This document shows, piece after piece, positions 34,554-43,642 of a stretch of DNA of 64,000 nucleotides. The notes under the pieces are model-generated. The model was not told the origin of the DNA. It saw only the letters and a list, made by a program, of their open reading frames with translations, and made no database searches. How positions within the stretch are numbered: the stretch's first letter is position 1; every line of letters begins with the position of its first letter. The translations under genes and the position numbers were made by a program. This DNA is from Bacillus_I endophytica_A (lineage in GTDB: Bacteria > Bacillota > Bacilli > Bacillales > Bacillaceae_H), in NCBI RefSeq assembly GCF_026790145.1, contig NZ_JALAMS010000011.1, positions 62,001 through 126,000 of the forward strand, given 5' to 3'.

Positions 34554-35609
34554 TTATTGTGGAAGTGTCGCAAATTTCACACATACTGGCTCTGGAACAG
34601 TTACATCTTTTTGAAGAGGGGAAAGTCTTCCTGTTTCTTCATCTCTTCTAAACAGAACAAGATTGTCTGACTCTTGGTTTGAAGCGACCACAAATTTTCC
34701 TGTTGGATCTAATACAAAATCACGTGGCCAGTCTCCTTCTGTTGACGTATGTTCCACAAATGTAAGCAATCCTGAATCACCGTGAACTTTGAATACAGCA
34801 ATGCTATTGTGACCGCGATTTCCCGCATAAACGAATCGTCCGTCATGTGATAAATAGATAGCGCTTCCTTGATTGTTCTCCGTAAAGTCTTCTGGAATAG
34901 TTGAAATGTATTGAAGCTCTGTAAATGCACCGCTTTGTTCATCATAGCGAAGTACAATAACTTCTGAGCTAATTTCTGTCATAACATATGCATACTTTCC
35001 ATTTGGATGGAATGCAATGTGACGTGGACCGCTTCCTTCTTTCGTAGAAAGTGTAGCTACTTGCTTAAGTTCTTTACCTTCTCTTACATATGTTACAATT
35101 TGATCACTTCCTAGATCAATAGCAAGTATATATTTTTCATCAGGCGTTCGTCCTGCATAGTGTGTATGAGGCTTTTCTTGTCTTTCATGTGGACCAGATC
35201 CCTCATGCGCAACAATGTCAAGTGCAGTATTTACAGTGCCATCCTGCTCATTAACTTCATATAGTTCAATTGTGCCTTTATGATAGTTTGCTGTATAAAT
35301 TTCTGTATTTTCATCATTTGTTGTTACATGACAAGGAGGTGCTCCTTCTGCTGTTACTGTATTAAGTTCTTTCAGTTCTCCTCCGGTGACAACATATGAA
35401 GCAAGTCCACCTTCTTCGCCTACTTTTGCTACAGAGTATAAATATTTCTCATCTTTACTTAATGTTAAATATGTAGGATTATCTACATGTGCCGCTTCCT
35501 TCACAGAAGAAAGCGTTCCATTTTCCACATCAAGTGTGAAGGAATAGATTCCTTTACTTCCCCTTTTTGTATATGTACCAACATAACCAGTAAACTTCTT
35601 GCTTTCCAT
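34554..35609 (-). CDS. pgl: Lactonase, seven-bladed beta-propeller family (6-phosphogluconolactonase-like)
   Basis: 351 residues, YkgB/Pgl type. It begins FTGYVGTYTKRGSKGIYSF and has propeller repeats with HPNGKYAYVMTE, SHDGRFVYAGNRGHNSIAVF and WPRDFVLDPTGKFVVASNQESDNLVLFRRD. The family hydrolyses 6-phosphogluconolactone in the pentose phosphate pathway. The ATG at 35609 follows GGGGAGG; longer in-frame starts to 35690 do not fit. Symbol given by family; direct activity is not demonstrable. Confidence 0.85.
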   Translation of the reverse strand: MESKKFTGYVGTYTKRGSKGIYSFTLDVENGTLSSVKEAAHVDNPTYLTLSKDEKYLYSVAKVGEEGGLASYVVTGGELKELNTVTAEGAPPCHVTTNDENTEIYTANYHKGTIELYEVNEQDGTVNTALDIVAHEGSGPHERQEKPHTHYAGRTPDEKYILAIDLGSDQIVTYVREGKELKQVATLSTKEGSGPRHIAFHPNGKYAYVMTEISSEVIVLRYDEQSGAFTELQYISTIPEDFTENNQGSAIYLSHDGRFVYAGNRGHNSIAVFKVHGDSGLLTFVEHTSTEGDWPRDFVLDPTGKFVVASNQESDNLVLFRRDEETGRLSPLQKDVTVPEPVCVKFATLPQ

Positions 35610-35716
35610 GTAAATACTACCTCCCCAAAATAATTGATTTCTTTTATTGTAAATGACCTTTTCCATTGAGACAACGTTCAATTTGTTCAACCTTACACAA
35701 TCAAGCGAAAAACCTT

Positions 35717-36448
35717 CTAATTTTTTGCTCTTGTTGAAACACGGTGTACCTCACGCGCCATCTCTTCTAAAAGATAGACAACAGGCATTTGTGTGGTAAT
35801 ATTCGCTCCATTTATCCATTCTTCGTTTACATAATAAGAAATATTCACATCAGCCATCTTGCTCATTGTGCAATGTTTGTTATTCGTAATACTCACAATA
35901 TGACTTCCGCTCTCTTTTAACTGATGAATGTGGGACACGGTAAAGCTAGTTTCTCCTGATACAGACAGAGCTATTGTTGTACTATTATGTAAAAAATTGG
36001 CCTGAATAGGCATATAAGGATCTTTTACATACATAGATAGCTTTCCAATACTCGAAAAATATCGAGCACCATATTCAGCTAAAATACCAGAGCTTCCTGT
36101 TCCAATAAAAATAACGTTATCACAACTTGTAATAAGATCGACGGCTCTCTTTATTCCTTCTTGAAAACTCTCAATTCTTTCTACAAACTCAGAGAGAGCA
36201 TATTGGCTGCTTTTTACTTTAACTTCCTGCGATTGATTTAAATGAAGCTTCAATTTTACTTTAAACTCTGAAAAACCTTCACAGTTTATTTTCCGACAAA
36301 ACCGTAAAATGGTGGACGTTGAAACATGCGTTTCATTAGCAAGATCGCGAATTCGCATATATACGACCTTTTCTCCATTTTTACAAATGTAGTTATATAA
36401 AGCAGTTTCAAGTTCATTAAACGAAGAAATCATTTCACTTGAAAACAT
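35717..36448 (-). CDS. RpiR/MurR-family transcriptional regulator
   Basis: 243 residues: N-terminal RpiR helix-turn-helix (LANETHVSTSTILRFCRKINCEGFSEFKVKLKLHL) and a C-terminal SIS sugar-phosphate-binding domain (VIFIGTGSSGILAEYGARYFSSIGK). It is divergent from the 6-phospho-beta-glucosidase gene licH, so it most likely senses a phosphorylated beta-glucoside and controls licH. Confidence 0.87.
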   Translation of the reverse strand: MFSSEMISSFNELETALYNYICKNGEKVVYMRIRDLANETHVSTSTILRFCRKINCEGFSEFKVKLKLHLNQSQEVKVKSSQYALSEFVERIESFQEGIKRAVDLITSCDNVIFIGTGSSGILAEYGARYFSSIGKLSMYVKDPYMPIQANFLHNSTTIALSVSGETSFTVSHIHQLKESGSHIVSITNNKHCTMSKMADVNISYYVNEEWINGANITTQMPVVYLLEEMAREVHRVSTRAKN

Positions 36449-36562
36449 TTTCTCCCCCCTTTTCTTTTAAGAATAACATGAAACATAGTGTTTCGGAAAT
36501 GTAACAAATGCCTTTTAACGTCATAAAAACCTAAACACCCTCTCTCTATTTACTCTCTTTTA

Positions 36563-36576
36563 GTAAAGCGATTACA
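36563..36576 (+). promoter_or_regulatory. Cre-like site upstream of licH
   Basis: GTAAAGCGATTACA matches 12 of 14 positions of the CcpA consensus TGWNANCGNTNWCA. It lies 41 bases before the licH start, consistent with glucose repression of beta-glucoside use. Confidence 0.6.
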
Positions 36577-36616
36577 ATTAACGTGTACTCAACTTTAGTT
36601 ATTGGAGGTTTTCACA

Positions 36617-37945
36617 ATGTCAAAAGGAATTAAAATTGTAACTATTGGTGGAGGCTCAAGCTATACACCTGAACTAGTAGAAGGTTTTATTAAACATTAT
36701 CATGAATTGCCACTAAGAGAGCTTTGGCTTGTTGATATAGAAGAAGGAAAAGAAAAACTAGAGATTGTTGGCAATCTCGCAAAACGCATGATTGCAAAAT
36801 CTGGATTAGATATTGAAGTTCATTTAACTTTAGACCGCAGGGAAGCATTAAAAGATGCTGACTTTGTTACAACACAGCTTCGCGTTGGTCTTCTTGATGC
36901 TCGTGCAAAAGATGAGCGCATTCCATTAAAACATGGCGTATTAGGACAAGAAACGAATGGACCAGGTGGACTTTTCAAAGGTCTGCGCACAATTCCTGTT
37001 ATTTTAGACATCGTGAACGATATTGAAGAACTATGTCCAAACGCTTGGCTCATTAACTTTACAAACCCAGCTGGTATGGTAACTGAAGCTGTTCTTCGCT
37101 ATAGCAATCACAAGAAAATTGTTGGCTTGTGCAATGTACCAATCGGAATGGAAATGGGGATTGCTAAATTATTAGATGTTGATCATTCTCGAATCTCTAT
37201 TGATTTTGCTGGTTTAAATCATATGGTATATGGACTAGATGTTTACTTGGACGGAGTTAGCGTAAAAGAACAAGTAATTGAAAAGCTATCAGATCCTGAA
37301 AACAGCAGCTTTGTGAAAAACATCGAAGGTCAAGAATGGGAGCCTGGATTCTTAAAAGCTTTAAATGCGCTCACATGCCCATACCACCTGTACTACTATA
37401 AAAAAGAACAAACGCTGCAAAAAGAGCTTAAAAACTTTGAAGAAGGCACAACGCGCGCGGAAGTTGTGAAAAAGCTAGAAACTGAACTATTCGAACTGTA
37501 CAAAGATGAAAATCTAGCCGTAAAACCACCTCAGTTAGAAGAACGTGGCGGTGCTTACTATAGCGATGCAGCTGTTCGCTTAATTTCTTCTATTTATAAC
37601 GATAAGCGAGATATTCAACCTGTTAACACAATCAATAACGGGGCAATCTCATTTATCCCGGCAGAATCTGCTGTTGAAGTAAGCTGCGTTATTACAAAAG
37701 AAGGGCCTCGTCCGGTTGTGAATGGTGAAATTCCAGTTGCTGCTCAAGGACTTGTTAGCCAAATTAAATCATTTGAACGCGTTGCCGCAGAAGCTGCTGT
37801 AACAGGAAGCTATGACACGGCTCTTCTTGCCTTAACAATTAACCCGCTTGTACCATCTGATAAAATGGCTAAAGTCATTTTAGATGAAATGCTAGAAGCG
37901 CATAAAGACTATTTACCAAACTTTTTCACACGCGTTGAAGCTTAA
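36617..37945 (+). CDS. licH: 6-phospho-beta-glucosidase, GH4 family
   Basis: 442 residues, identical in length to B. subtilis LicH. NAD-binding start IVTIGGGSSYTPELVEGF, then DARAKDERIPLKHGVLGQETNGPGG and the metal-site LCNVPIG / AGLNHMVYG motifs of GH4. The NAD- and Mn-dependent enzyme cleaves phosphorylated cellobiose-type sugars after PTS import. No PTS gene is beside it, so it depends on a transporter elsewhere. Start chosen at ATG 36617 after GGAGG. Terminator follows. Confidence 0.93.
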   Translation: MSKGIKIVTIGGGSSYTPELVEGFIKHYHELPLRELWLVDIEEGKEKLEIVGNLAKRMIAKSGLDIEVHLTLDRREALKDADFVTTQLRVGLLDARAKDERIPLKHGVLGQETNGPGGLFKGLRTIPVILDIVNDIEELCPNAWLINFTNPAGMVTEAVLRYSNHKKIVGLCNVPIGMEMGIAKLLDVDHSRISIDFAGLNHMVYGLDVYLDGVSVKEQVIEKLSDPENSSFVKNIEGQEWEPGFLKALNALTCPYHLYYYKKEQTLQKELKNFEEGTTRAEVVKKLETELFELYKDENLAVKPPQLEERGGAYYSDAAVRLISSIYNDKRDIQPVNTINNGAISFIPAESAVEVSCVITKEGPRPVVNGEIPVAAQGLVSQIKSFERVAAEAAVTGSYDTALLALTINPLVPSDKMAKVILDEMLEAHKDYLPNFFTRVEA

Positions 37946-37948
37946 ATA

Positions 37949-37985
37949 AAAGACGGTCTGAATTTAATTTCAGACCGTTTTTTTG
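37949..37985 (+). terminator. licH terminator
   Basis: ACGGTCTGAAA / TTTCAGACCGT hairpin followed by seven T. Confidence 0.9.
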
Positions 37986-38042
37986 ATGGATACTGGATTG
38001 TTAAAAGCTAGTTATGTCCCTAACATTTTGACCCACTACTCA

Positions 38043-38068
38043 TGAAAAATCCCCCATTTTGCAATGGA
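38043..38068 (-). terminator. Terminator of the symporter operon
   Basis: Minus-strand CCTCCATT / AATGGGGG stem with a GCAA loop, then ATTTTT. Confidence 0.75.
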
Positions 38069-38083
38069 GGAATGAAGAATATA

Positions 38084-39547
38084 TTATATGTTACTTTGCC
38101 CCTTATTTAGCTTTTTCGTCATTAAACTTACAATAATCGTTACAATTACGTTAATAAATAATGCAATGAATCCAATATTTAAATCTTTTACTCCCTGAGG
38201 AATGTTAGGGAACAATGTTGCAATCGTTGTTCCGCTTAGCGTGATGTAAGTTACAGTAGCAAGTCCAACAATAATACCTGACGCTGCTCCTTGCTTTGTT
38301 ACAAAGTTGCGTTTTCTCAAACTAAAAATCAAACTTGGAAAAAGCTGCGTCATAATGTTATAGCCCATAAGTGAAATTGTGGCGAGAGTTGTTCCTTCAT
38401 TTAACGTAAAATAAACTGAAATAAGAGCAATAAAAGGAACAAGCATTTTCGCTAATTTAACAACTCTCTCGTCAGGTGCAGACGGAACGAATACTTTATA
38501 AACATTTTTTGATAATAGTGTTGAAGCACTGAGCAAAATCATGGAGCCAGGCACAAGCGCTGTTAGCAGCCCAGCACCTCCAATGATTCCAATGAACCAT
38601 GGATCAAATGTCTGAATTGATAAGCTTAATAAAGCTAAATCAACGTCCCCTCCCTGCAAGCCTGGAACTTTTAAAACAGCTGCATATCCTACAAAAAAGA
38701 CAAAAAGAAGCATAAGTGTATAAAGTGGACTAATCATCGCATTTCTGCGAAAGACTTTTCCACTCTTCGCTGTATATGTTGAGCTAAATACTTGTGGCCA
38801 CATATAAAAGCCAAGCACAAGTAAAATAACGGTTGAAATAAACCAAGACACGCTATAGCCTTCATCTGGTAGCTTTAAAAGCTCAGGCTTTGCACTGTAA
38901 ATGGCTTGAAACATATCGTGATAGCTTCCATAATAATGAAGGGGGAGATACACTCCTAAAAATCCAATAATACCAACCATCATAAGATCCTTAATCACCG
39001 CTGTCCACGCAGAACCGTGAATTCCTGAAATCATTACATACACCGTCAGACAAATTGCTCCTACCCAAACAGCTGTCGAAAGAGAAATAGCTCCATATGA
39101 AGCTTGTGACACGATAATTCCAAGCCCTTTAAGCTGAACAACAATAATAGGAATCATCGCAATAACACCAACGATTGCTACTAGCACACCTAAATACGGG
39201 CTTTTATATTTACTTACAAAAAAATCTGATTGAGAAACTAAATTATGTTCTTTAGCATATTTCCAAATGCTTGGAAGAAGCCAATATGAGAGAACATAAG
39301 AAAGCGTAATATAGATCATAACGTACAAAGCAGGCGTTCCTTTTCCATACGCCCAGCCGCTTCCTCCTAAAAAGGAGAACGTTGTATAAATTTCCCCCGC
39401 CATCAGTAGAAAAACAAATATTCCACTAAAACCACGGCCTGCTACTGTCCACTCTTCTAAGTTCATTTCTTTTCCCTTTGAAGCACGGATACCTAAATAA
39501 AGAGCTAAAAGTAAAAATGCTAAAATAATAAAAAGTGCCAAATTCAT
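38084..39547 (-). CDS. Sodium:solute symporter family protein
   Basis: 487-residue transporter of the SSS family with about 13 hydrophobic segments. Recognisable parts are EWTVAGRGFSGIFVFLLMAGEIYTTFSFLGGSGWAYGKG near the N-terminus and GGAGLLTALVPGSMILLSASTLLSKNVYK in the middle. Substrates in the family include pantothenate, proline and organic acids. The ATG overlaps the stop of the upstream DUF3311 gene (ATGA), the usual pairing of DUF3311 with such symporters. Confidence 0.88.
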   Translation of the reverse strand: MNLALFIILAFLLLALYLGIRASKGKEMNLEEWTVAGRGFSGIFVFLLMAGEIYTTFSFLGGSGWAYGKGTPALYVMIYITLSYVLSYWLLPSIWKYAKEHNLVSQSDFFVSKYKSPYLGVLVAIVGVIAMIPIIVVQLKGLGIIVSQASYGAISLSTAVWVGAICLTVYVMISGIHGSAWTAVIKDLMMVGIIGFLGVYLPLHYYGSYHDMFQAIYSAKPELLKLPDEGYSVSWFISTVILLVLGFYMWPQVFSSTYTAKSGKVFRRNAMISPLYTLMLLFVFFVGYAAVLKVPGLQGGDVDLALLSLSIQTFDPWFIGIIGGAGLLTALVPGSMILLSASTLLSKNVYKVFVPSAPDERVVKLAKMLVPFIALISVYFTLNEGTTLATISLMGYNIMTQLFPSLIFSLRKRNFVTKQGAASGIIVGLATVTYITLSGTTIATLFPNIPQGVKDLNIGFIALFINVIVTIIVSLMTKKLNKGQSNI

Positions 39548-39744
39548 TTTTCTTCCCCTTCCCGGTTTCGCGGGTCTAATTTGTACATAATGCCTAGAAT
39601 GACTGATGTTAACACTGTCCATAAGGCCATCCAAAACATATTAAAAGGTAACCCTAATACAAAAGGCTCTATTCTGTTTACAAAGGGAAGAAACCCTAAT
39701 ATAGCAATAAAGGGTACAAGCGAAAGTAAATAGATCTTTCTCAT
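39544..39744 (-). CDS. DUF3311 small membrane subunit
   Basis: 66 residues with two membrane helices and conserved FLPFVNRIEPFVLGLPFNMFWMALW, the DUF3311 pattern. It overlaps the following symporter by 4 bases. By analogy with other small partners of SSS transporters it probably assists that protein. The ATG at 39744 has AAGGAGG ahead. Confidence 0.85.
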   Translation of the reverse strand: MRKIYLLSLVPFIAILGFLPFVNRIEPFVLGLPFNMFWMALWTVLTSVILGIMYKLDPRNREGEEK

Positions 39745-39866
39745 CCAGAAAACCTCCTTATCACAACTCATCCCCTATACGACATCTGTTATAGAGGAGT
39801 AACTTTTCTATTATAAAACGAATTTTAAAAACTACAAAGAAGAATTGCTTGGCATTGTGAATTTTC

Positions 39867-40328
39867 TTATATGAGAAAGCTTTCTACTTCGGCAATAGTT
39901 TCAGCCACTATTTGCTGATGACTCGGATCAAGCGTATAAAAGCTCACCAAAAAATGTTCGATAAGCTCTTCATCAATGCTTTCAAGCGTTTGAGGAACAT
40001 ACTTCTGTCCCTCATAGGTATAAGCCCAATAAGCAGTATACGCTACTGTACTCACAACACAGTCCCAAACCTGTTCAGTCTCCTCTTCCATATCTATATA
40101 CCCTGTATAATTAAATAAACCTGACTCATCGCTTCCATCCTCAAGCAATGAGTACAGATCATCTCCTTTTTCTCTTTGAACTTTCGACCAGTCCGCACAG
40201 CGTCTCAGCGCTCCTTTTGCTTCTGAATACCCTTCTATCCCCCTTAATCGATCTACAACCGTCTCACTTAATAGAACTAAACAAGCAACTTGACTCCTTG
40301 GACTTAACATTAAAAAACGCTCTAGCAT
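39867..40328 (-). CDS. Imm6-like immunity family protein
   Basis: 153 residues, helical. The block GALRRCADWSKVQREKGDDLYSLLED, then VWDCVVSTVAYTAYWAYTYEGQKYVPQTLESIDEELIEHFL, resembles the Imm6 family of predicted toxin-immunity proteins (recognised from memory, not searched). It stands without a toxin gene. It is 14 bases downstream of an ATPase gene on the same strand, so they may be cotranscribed. Confidence 0.55.
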   Translation of the reverse strand: MLERFLMLSPRSQVACLVLLSETVVDRLRGIEGYSEAKGALRRCADWSKVQREKGDDLYSLLEDGSDESGLFNYTGYIDMEEETEQVWDCVVSTVAYTAYWAYTYEGQKYVPQTLESIDEELIEHFLVSFYTLDPSHQQIVAETIAEVESFLI

Positions 40329-40342
40329 ATTACACCTTCTTT

Positions 40343-41098
40343 CTATTTTGTTTCGTCTTCTTCTGTCAGTAAATGATGAAGCATTCTTTCCCGGTTTTGT
40401 AAAAAATAATGTGTAATTTGGTAATGATCTGTCATTTCATAAGGTATTTCCTCAAGGGAAGAAGAATCAAAATTCAAGATAACTCCCTCTGGATAGCCTA
40501 ATAAAATAGGAGAATGTGTAGCGATAATAAATTGTGCATTCCCTTTTTTAGAAAGATCATGAATTGTTTTTAGTAACGCAAGCTGTCTTGCTGGGGAAAG
40601 TGCTGCTTCTGGTTCATCTAAAAGGTAGAGAGCTTTCTCATTGAAGCGATGTGAAAAAAGCGAAAGAAATGCTTCTCCATGTGACTGCTCATGCAAAGAT
40701 TTTCCTCCGTACGCTTTAAAAACATCTTGATCAGGATGTTCTTTCTGCAGGATATCAAGATATGTAGCAAAATTATAAAATGATTCTGCTCTTAAAAAGA
40801 AACCATTCGAGACTTTCGGCATCCATGATAAGCGAATATATTCATCTAAAATTGGTTTTTGTTCATACGTGCTATACTGATTATTTTTAGCGCCTCCAGA
40901 GAGATGAAAGCCACAATTTGACGCAATCGCCTCCAATAGTGTGGACTTACCAGACCCGTTTTCTCCCACAAAAAAAGTTACGCACGTGTTAAAATCGAGC
41001 TCTTCAAGCGCTCCAATGACCGGAATTGAAAAAGGAAACTGCTCGAAACTAGGCACTTTATGACGCAGTAGACTCACTTTCCTCAAAAACATAAACAC
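40343..41098 (-). CDS. AAA/ABC-type ATPase (AAA_23-like)
   Basis: 251 residues. Walker A GENGSGKST (residues ~44-52), ABC-like segment SHGEAFLSLFSHRF in place of LSGGQ, Walker B ALYLLDEPEAALSP, and H-switch IATHSPILLGYP. This is the stand-alone SMC/RecF-like ATPase type found in housekeeping and defence genes (for example OLD-like or YbjD-like proteins), but no nuclease domain is attached. Coupled to the Imm6-like gene downstream. Confidence 0.82.
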   Translation of the reverse strand: MFMFLRKVSLLRHKVPSFEQFPFSIPVIGALEELDFNTCVTFFVGENGSGKSTLLEAIASNCGFHLSGGAKNNQYSTYEQKPILDEYIRLSWMPKVSNGFFLRAESFYNFATYLDILQKEHPDQDVFKAYGGKSLHEQSHGEAFLSLFSHRFNEKALYLLDEPEAALSPARQLALLKTIHDLSKKGNAQFIIATHSPILLGYPEGVILNFDSSSLEEIPYEMTDHYQITHYFLQNRERMLHHLLTEEDETK

Positions 41099-41221
41099 TC
41101 TTCCTCCCTATTTTTTCTTTCATTTTAATAGCAATGTAGAAAGAAAGACAACCATAATCAAATACATTTTATCCCAAAATCGAGTGGATATTGTATACTA
41201 AATGAAAGAGCGGTGTTAAAG

Positions 41222-41356
41222 ATGTACTCGGCTAGAAAAGGGACTTCACTCTGCGGCACTTCTATAAAAACAATTCGACATTACAGCAATATTGGACTTC
41301 TAGAACCTTCATTTATACATAACGAAACAGGATATCGTTACTATAGTTATCAATAA
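41222..41356 (+). pseudogene. MerR-family regulator remnant
   Basis: 44 codons encode the MerR winged-helix start: TSIKTIRHYSNIGLLEPSFI and ETGYRYYSYQ. TAA at 41354-41356 replaces the next codon; in the same frame LEKLRYI follows, as in intact MerR proteins, and then homology ends. So a stop mutation plus loss of the C-terminal part destroyed the gene. It directly precedes the VOC gene, which it may once have regulated. Confidence 0.8.
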
Positions 41357-41443
41357 CTTGAAAAATTACGGTACATTCTGTTTTTTAATTTGTTTTATTA
41401 TTTATCGTACAAATTCCATCATTACTTAAAAGGAGACCTATCA

Positions 41444-42220
41444 ATGATTACTCACTATTCTGATGTCCAGCTCCATACACTATCCATTCAAGGTGTTAAA
41501 CAAATTTATAAAGAGCGTCTTCACTTCCCTATCACCTATGAATCTTCCACATTTATCCGTTTTCAGATCAGCTCTTATACAACGCTAAGTTTTAAAGAAG
41601 AATATACTCCCGTATCCCCTGCTCATGTCGCGTTCCAAGTGCCATATTCGCTATTCTATGAATCCGCCTCTTTTTTAAGTCAATCTGGCTTGCTTCTCCT
41701 AGGGCAAGAAAATGATAAATATATTGATGATGAGAACGGACGAAGAAACCTTTATTTTCGAGACGGAGACGGTCATCTTTTAGAAATTATTGCTCATGAA
41801 AGTGTTGACGAAACAGTCCTAAAACCGTTAGGAGATCTCCATATTATGTACATCCGGGAAGTTGGTTTCCCTGTTTCTTCTGTTCCTGTTTTCAGAGAGT
41901 GGCTAAAAAATAAACTGAGTATGAAAACAGAGCGAGATCAAGATATATTTAACTTTGTAATAAGTGGAACCGCTCATGCTGTTGTTGTTTCTAAAACAAG
42001 GCCTTGGATTCCGATTGCTCTAAAAGCCTTGGCTCCTCGTATGATTGTAACGTTTGGCACACCTAACTTGTCCTTTATAAAAGAGCTAGGAGAGAAAGTA
42101 GAAAATGCCAAATGGAATAGCCATCTTCTTTGCTTTTCAAAAGAAGAGTATGCTTTTCAAGTACAATTTACTCCTGACCTTCATAAAGATGTCCCAGCAC
42201 GGCTTAACCTTCCGTTTTGA
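41444..42220 (+). CDS. Two-module VOC-family protein
   Basis: 258 residues with two glyoxalase-like halves: ITHYSDVQLHTLSIQGVKQIYKERLHFPI... and FRDGDGHLLEIIAHE in the first, and VFREWLKNKLSM...FGTPNLSF in the second. This is the YycE/CatE-like type. Metal ligands of the first half are plausible (His in QLHT, Glu in LEIIA); activity is unknown. ATG 41444 follows AAAGGAGA. It may be coupled to the UDG-like gene 58 bases later. Confidence 0.75.
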   Translation: MITHYSDVQLHTLSIQGVKQIYKERLHFPITYESSTFIRFQISSYTTLSFKEEYTPVSPAHVAFQVPYSLFYESASFLSQSGLLLLGQENDKYIDDENGRRNLYFRDGDGHLLEIIAHESVDETVLKPLGDLHIMYIREVGFPVSSVPVFREWLKNKLSMKTERDQDIFNFVISGTAHAVVVSKTRPWIPIALKALAPRMIVTFGTPNLSFIKELGEKVENAKWNSHLLCFSKEEYAFQVQFTPDLHKDVPARLNLPF

Positions 42221-42278
42221 ATGAGTGATGCTCATTCAGGGTAAAACAGAAAGAAAAAGGTTAAAAAGGTGCGACAAC

Positions 42279-43022
42279 ATGATAAAAAATATTAGCGATT
42301 GCTTAGAAGCAATTTATAACTTACCTTTAAATCAATCACTCTCGCGTGAGCATCTGCTTCATTCATCTTTTCTCGTCGGAAAAGAAAACAACGTTGAAAT
42401 CTACTATTCCCCGCACAATGAATATATCAATAAGGATGCCAAAGTGATTATCGTTGGAATTACACCCGGATTTCAGCAAATGAAAATGGCATATGAAACG
42501 TTGAGAAGTGAATTAGCTAATGGACATTCATTAGAATATGGATTAAAAAAATCGAAAATAGCGGGAAGCTTTGCGGGAAGCATGAGAAGAAATTTAATTC
42601 ACATGTTAGAAGAATGCGGTCTTCCGACAGCGCTTGGGATAAAAGATGCTGCTTCTCTTTTTTCAACAGAACGAAACATTCTTCATACAACATCAGTTAT
42701 CAAATATCCTGCTTTTTATAAAGGGAAAAACTATACAGGTTCTCAGCCTATGATTGATAAAAATAAACTTTTGTCGTCTTACGCGTACACTATATTCCCA
42801 GAGGAGCTTGCACAGTTGCCTTCTAAAGCCCTTGTTATTCCCCTTGGAAAAGCTGTTGATCGTGTTCTAACAAACTTAGCCCAAGAAGGAAAAATTAAAC
42901 AAGCATTCTTAACAGGTTTCCCTCATCCATCAGGTGCAAATGGACATCGTCGCAAGCAGTTTGAACAACGAAAAGAAGCGCTAATAAAAGACATTTTTCA
43001 GTGGACACAAGAAAGGGCATAA
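42279..43022 (+). CDS. Uracil-DNA-glycosylase-superfamily protein
   Basis: 247 residues with the two UDG-superfamily signatures: an N-terminal VIIVGITPGFQQMK (motif 1, GxxPG) and a C-terminal GFPHPSGANGHRRKQF (motif 2, HPS). The catalytic Asp/Asn expected right after GxxPG in classical UDGs is not evident (Gln occupies it), so activity may be altered. Start ATG 42279 has AAGGTG upstream. Possible DNA-repair or mug-like role. Confidence 0.65.
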   Translation: MIKNISDCLEAIYNLPLNQSLSREHLLHSSFLVGKENNVEIYYSPHNEYINKDAKVIIVGITPGFQQMKMAYETLRSELANGHSLEYGLKKSKIAGSFAGSMRRNLIHMLEECGLPTALGIKDAASLFSTERNILHTTSVIKYPAFYKGKNYTGSQPMIDKNKLLSSYAYTIFPEELAQLPSKALVIPLGKAVDRVLTNLAQEGKIKQAFLTGFPHPSGANGHRRKQFEQRKEALIKDIFQWTQERA

Positions 43023-43042
43023 AATATTTTTATGCCCTTTCC
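43014..43042. terminator. Bidirectional intrinsic terminator
   Basis: AAAGGGCATAAAA / TTTTATGCCCTTT stem of 13 bp with a 3-base loop between the UDG-like gene and a converging small gene. Confidence 0.88.
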
Positions 43043-43045
43043 TTT

Positions 43046-43225
43046 TTATTCAAATTTTGACTTTCTTCTTTTTCTTCCCATCACAAAAGCTGCACAAATT
43101 AAAAAGAAAATCCCAAGAGCAGTTCCAATGAGCATCGCATAATCAAAATGACGTTCAAATCCTAATCCAGCTGTAATGCAAGCGATAAATAAACATAAAA
43201 AGAATACGGTATAGCTTCTACGCAT
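43046..43225 (-). CDS. Small two-span membrane protein
   Basis: 59 residues: MRRSYTVFFLCLFIACITAG, a short loop, then a second helix (AMLIGTALGIFFLICAAFVM) and a basic tail GRKRRKSKFE. Good GGAGAGG site before the ATG. Unknown function. Confidence 0.6.
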   Translation of the reverse strand: MRRSYTVFFLCLFIACITAGLGFERHFDYAMLIGTALGIFFLICAAFVMGRKRRKSKFE

Positions 43226-43642
43226 CTTACCTCTCCTTTTAAAACTTACTTCTCCCTTTTATAACCATCCAAAATCTTTTTCATTAGTATGCTCAAAAAG
43301 CTAGAAAAAATGATGCTTCATATATAACATATTTGTTAAGATTTTTCACTCTGTAGTTTTATGCTAAAAGGGGTTTTCCCCTCCCCTTATTCTCTTTTAT
43401 ACTTTCTTTTTATGATTTAGTACTGATATTCAGGAAACAAATTTCGCCCTGTCTCTTTTTAACATGTTCTCTCACCTTACCCGTTTTGTGATAAGTTTTC
43501 TTAATGGTTATTCATTCTTTTTTTCTATTTTCATAATCTATAGAAAAGATTATATAATGAACATTGTAGACATTTATAACACCCTTAGAGAAGCTAAACC
43601 GTCTAACAAAGGAGTTAACACATTTGGAGAGGCGTGTGAAAG

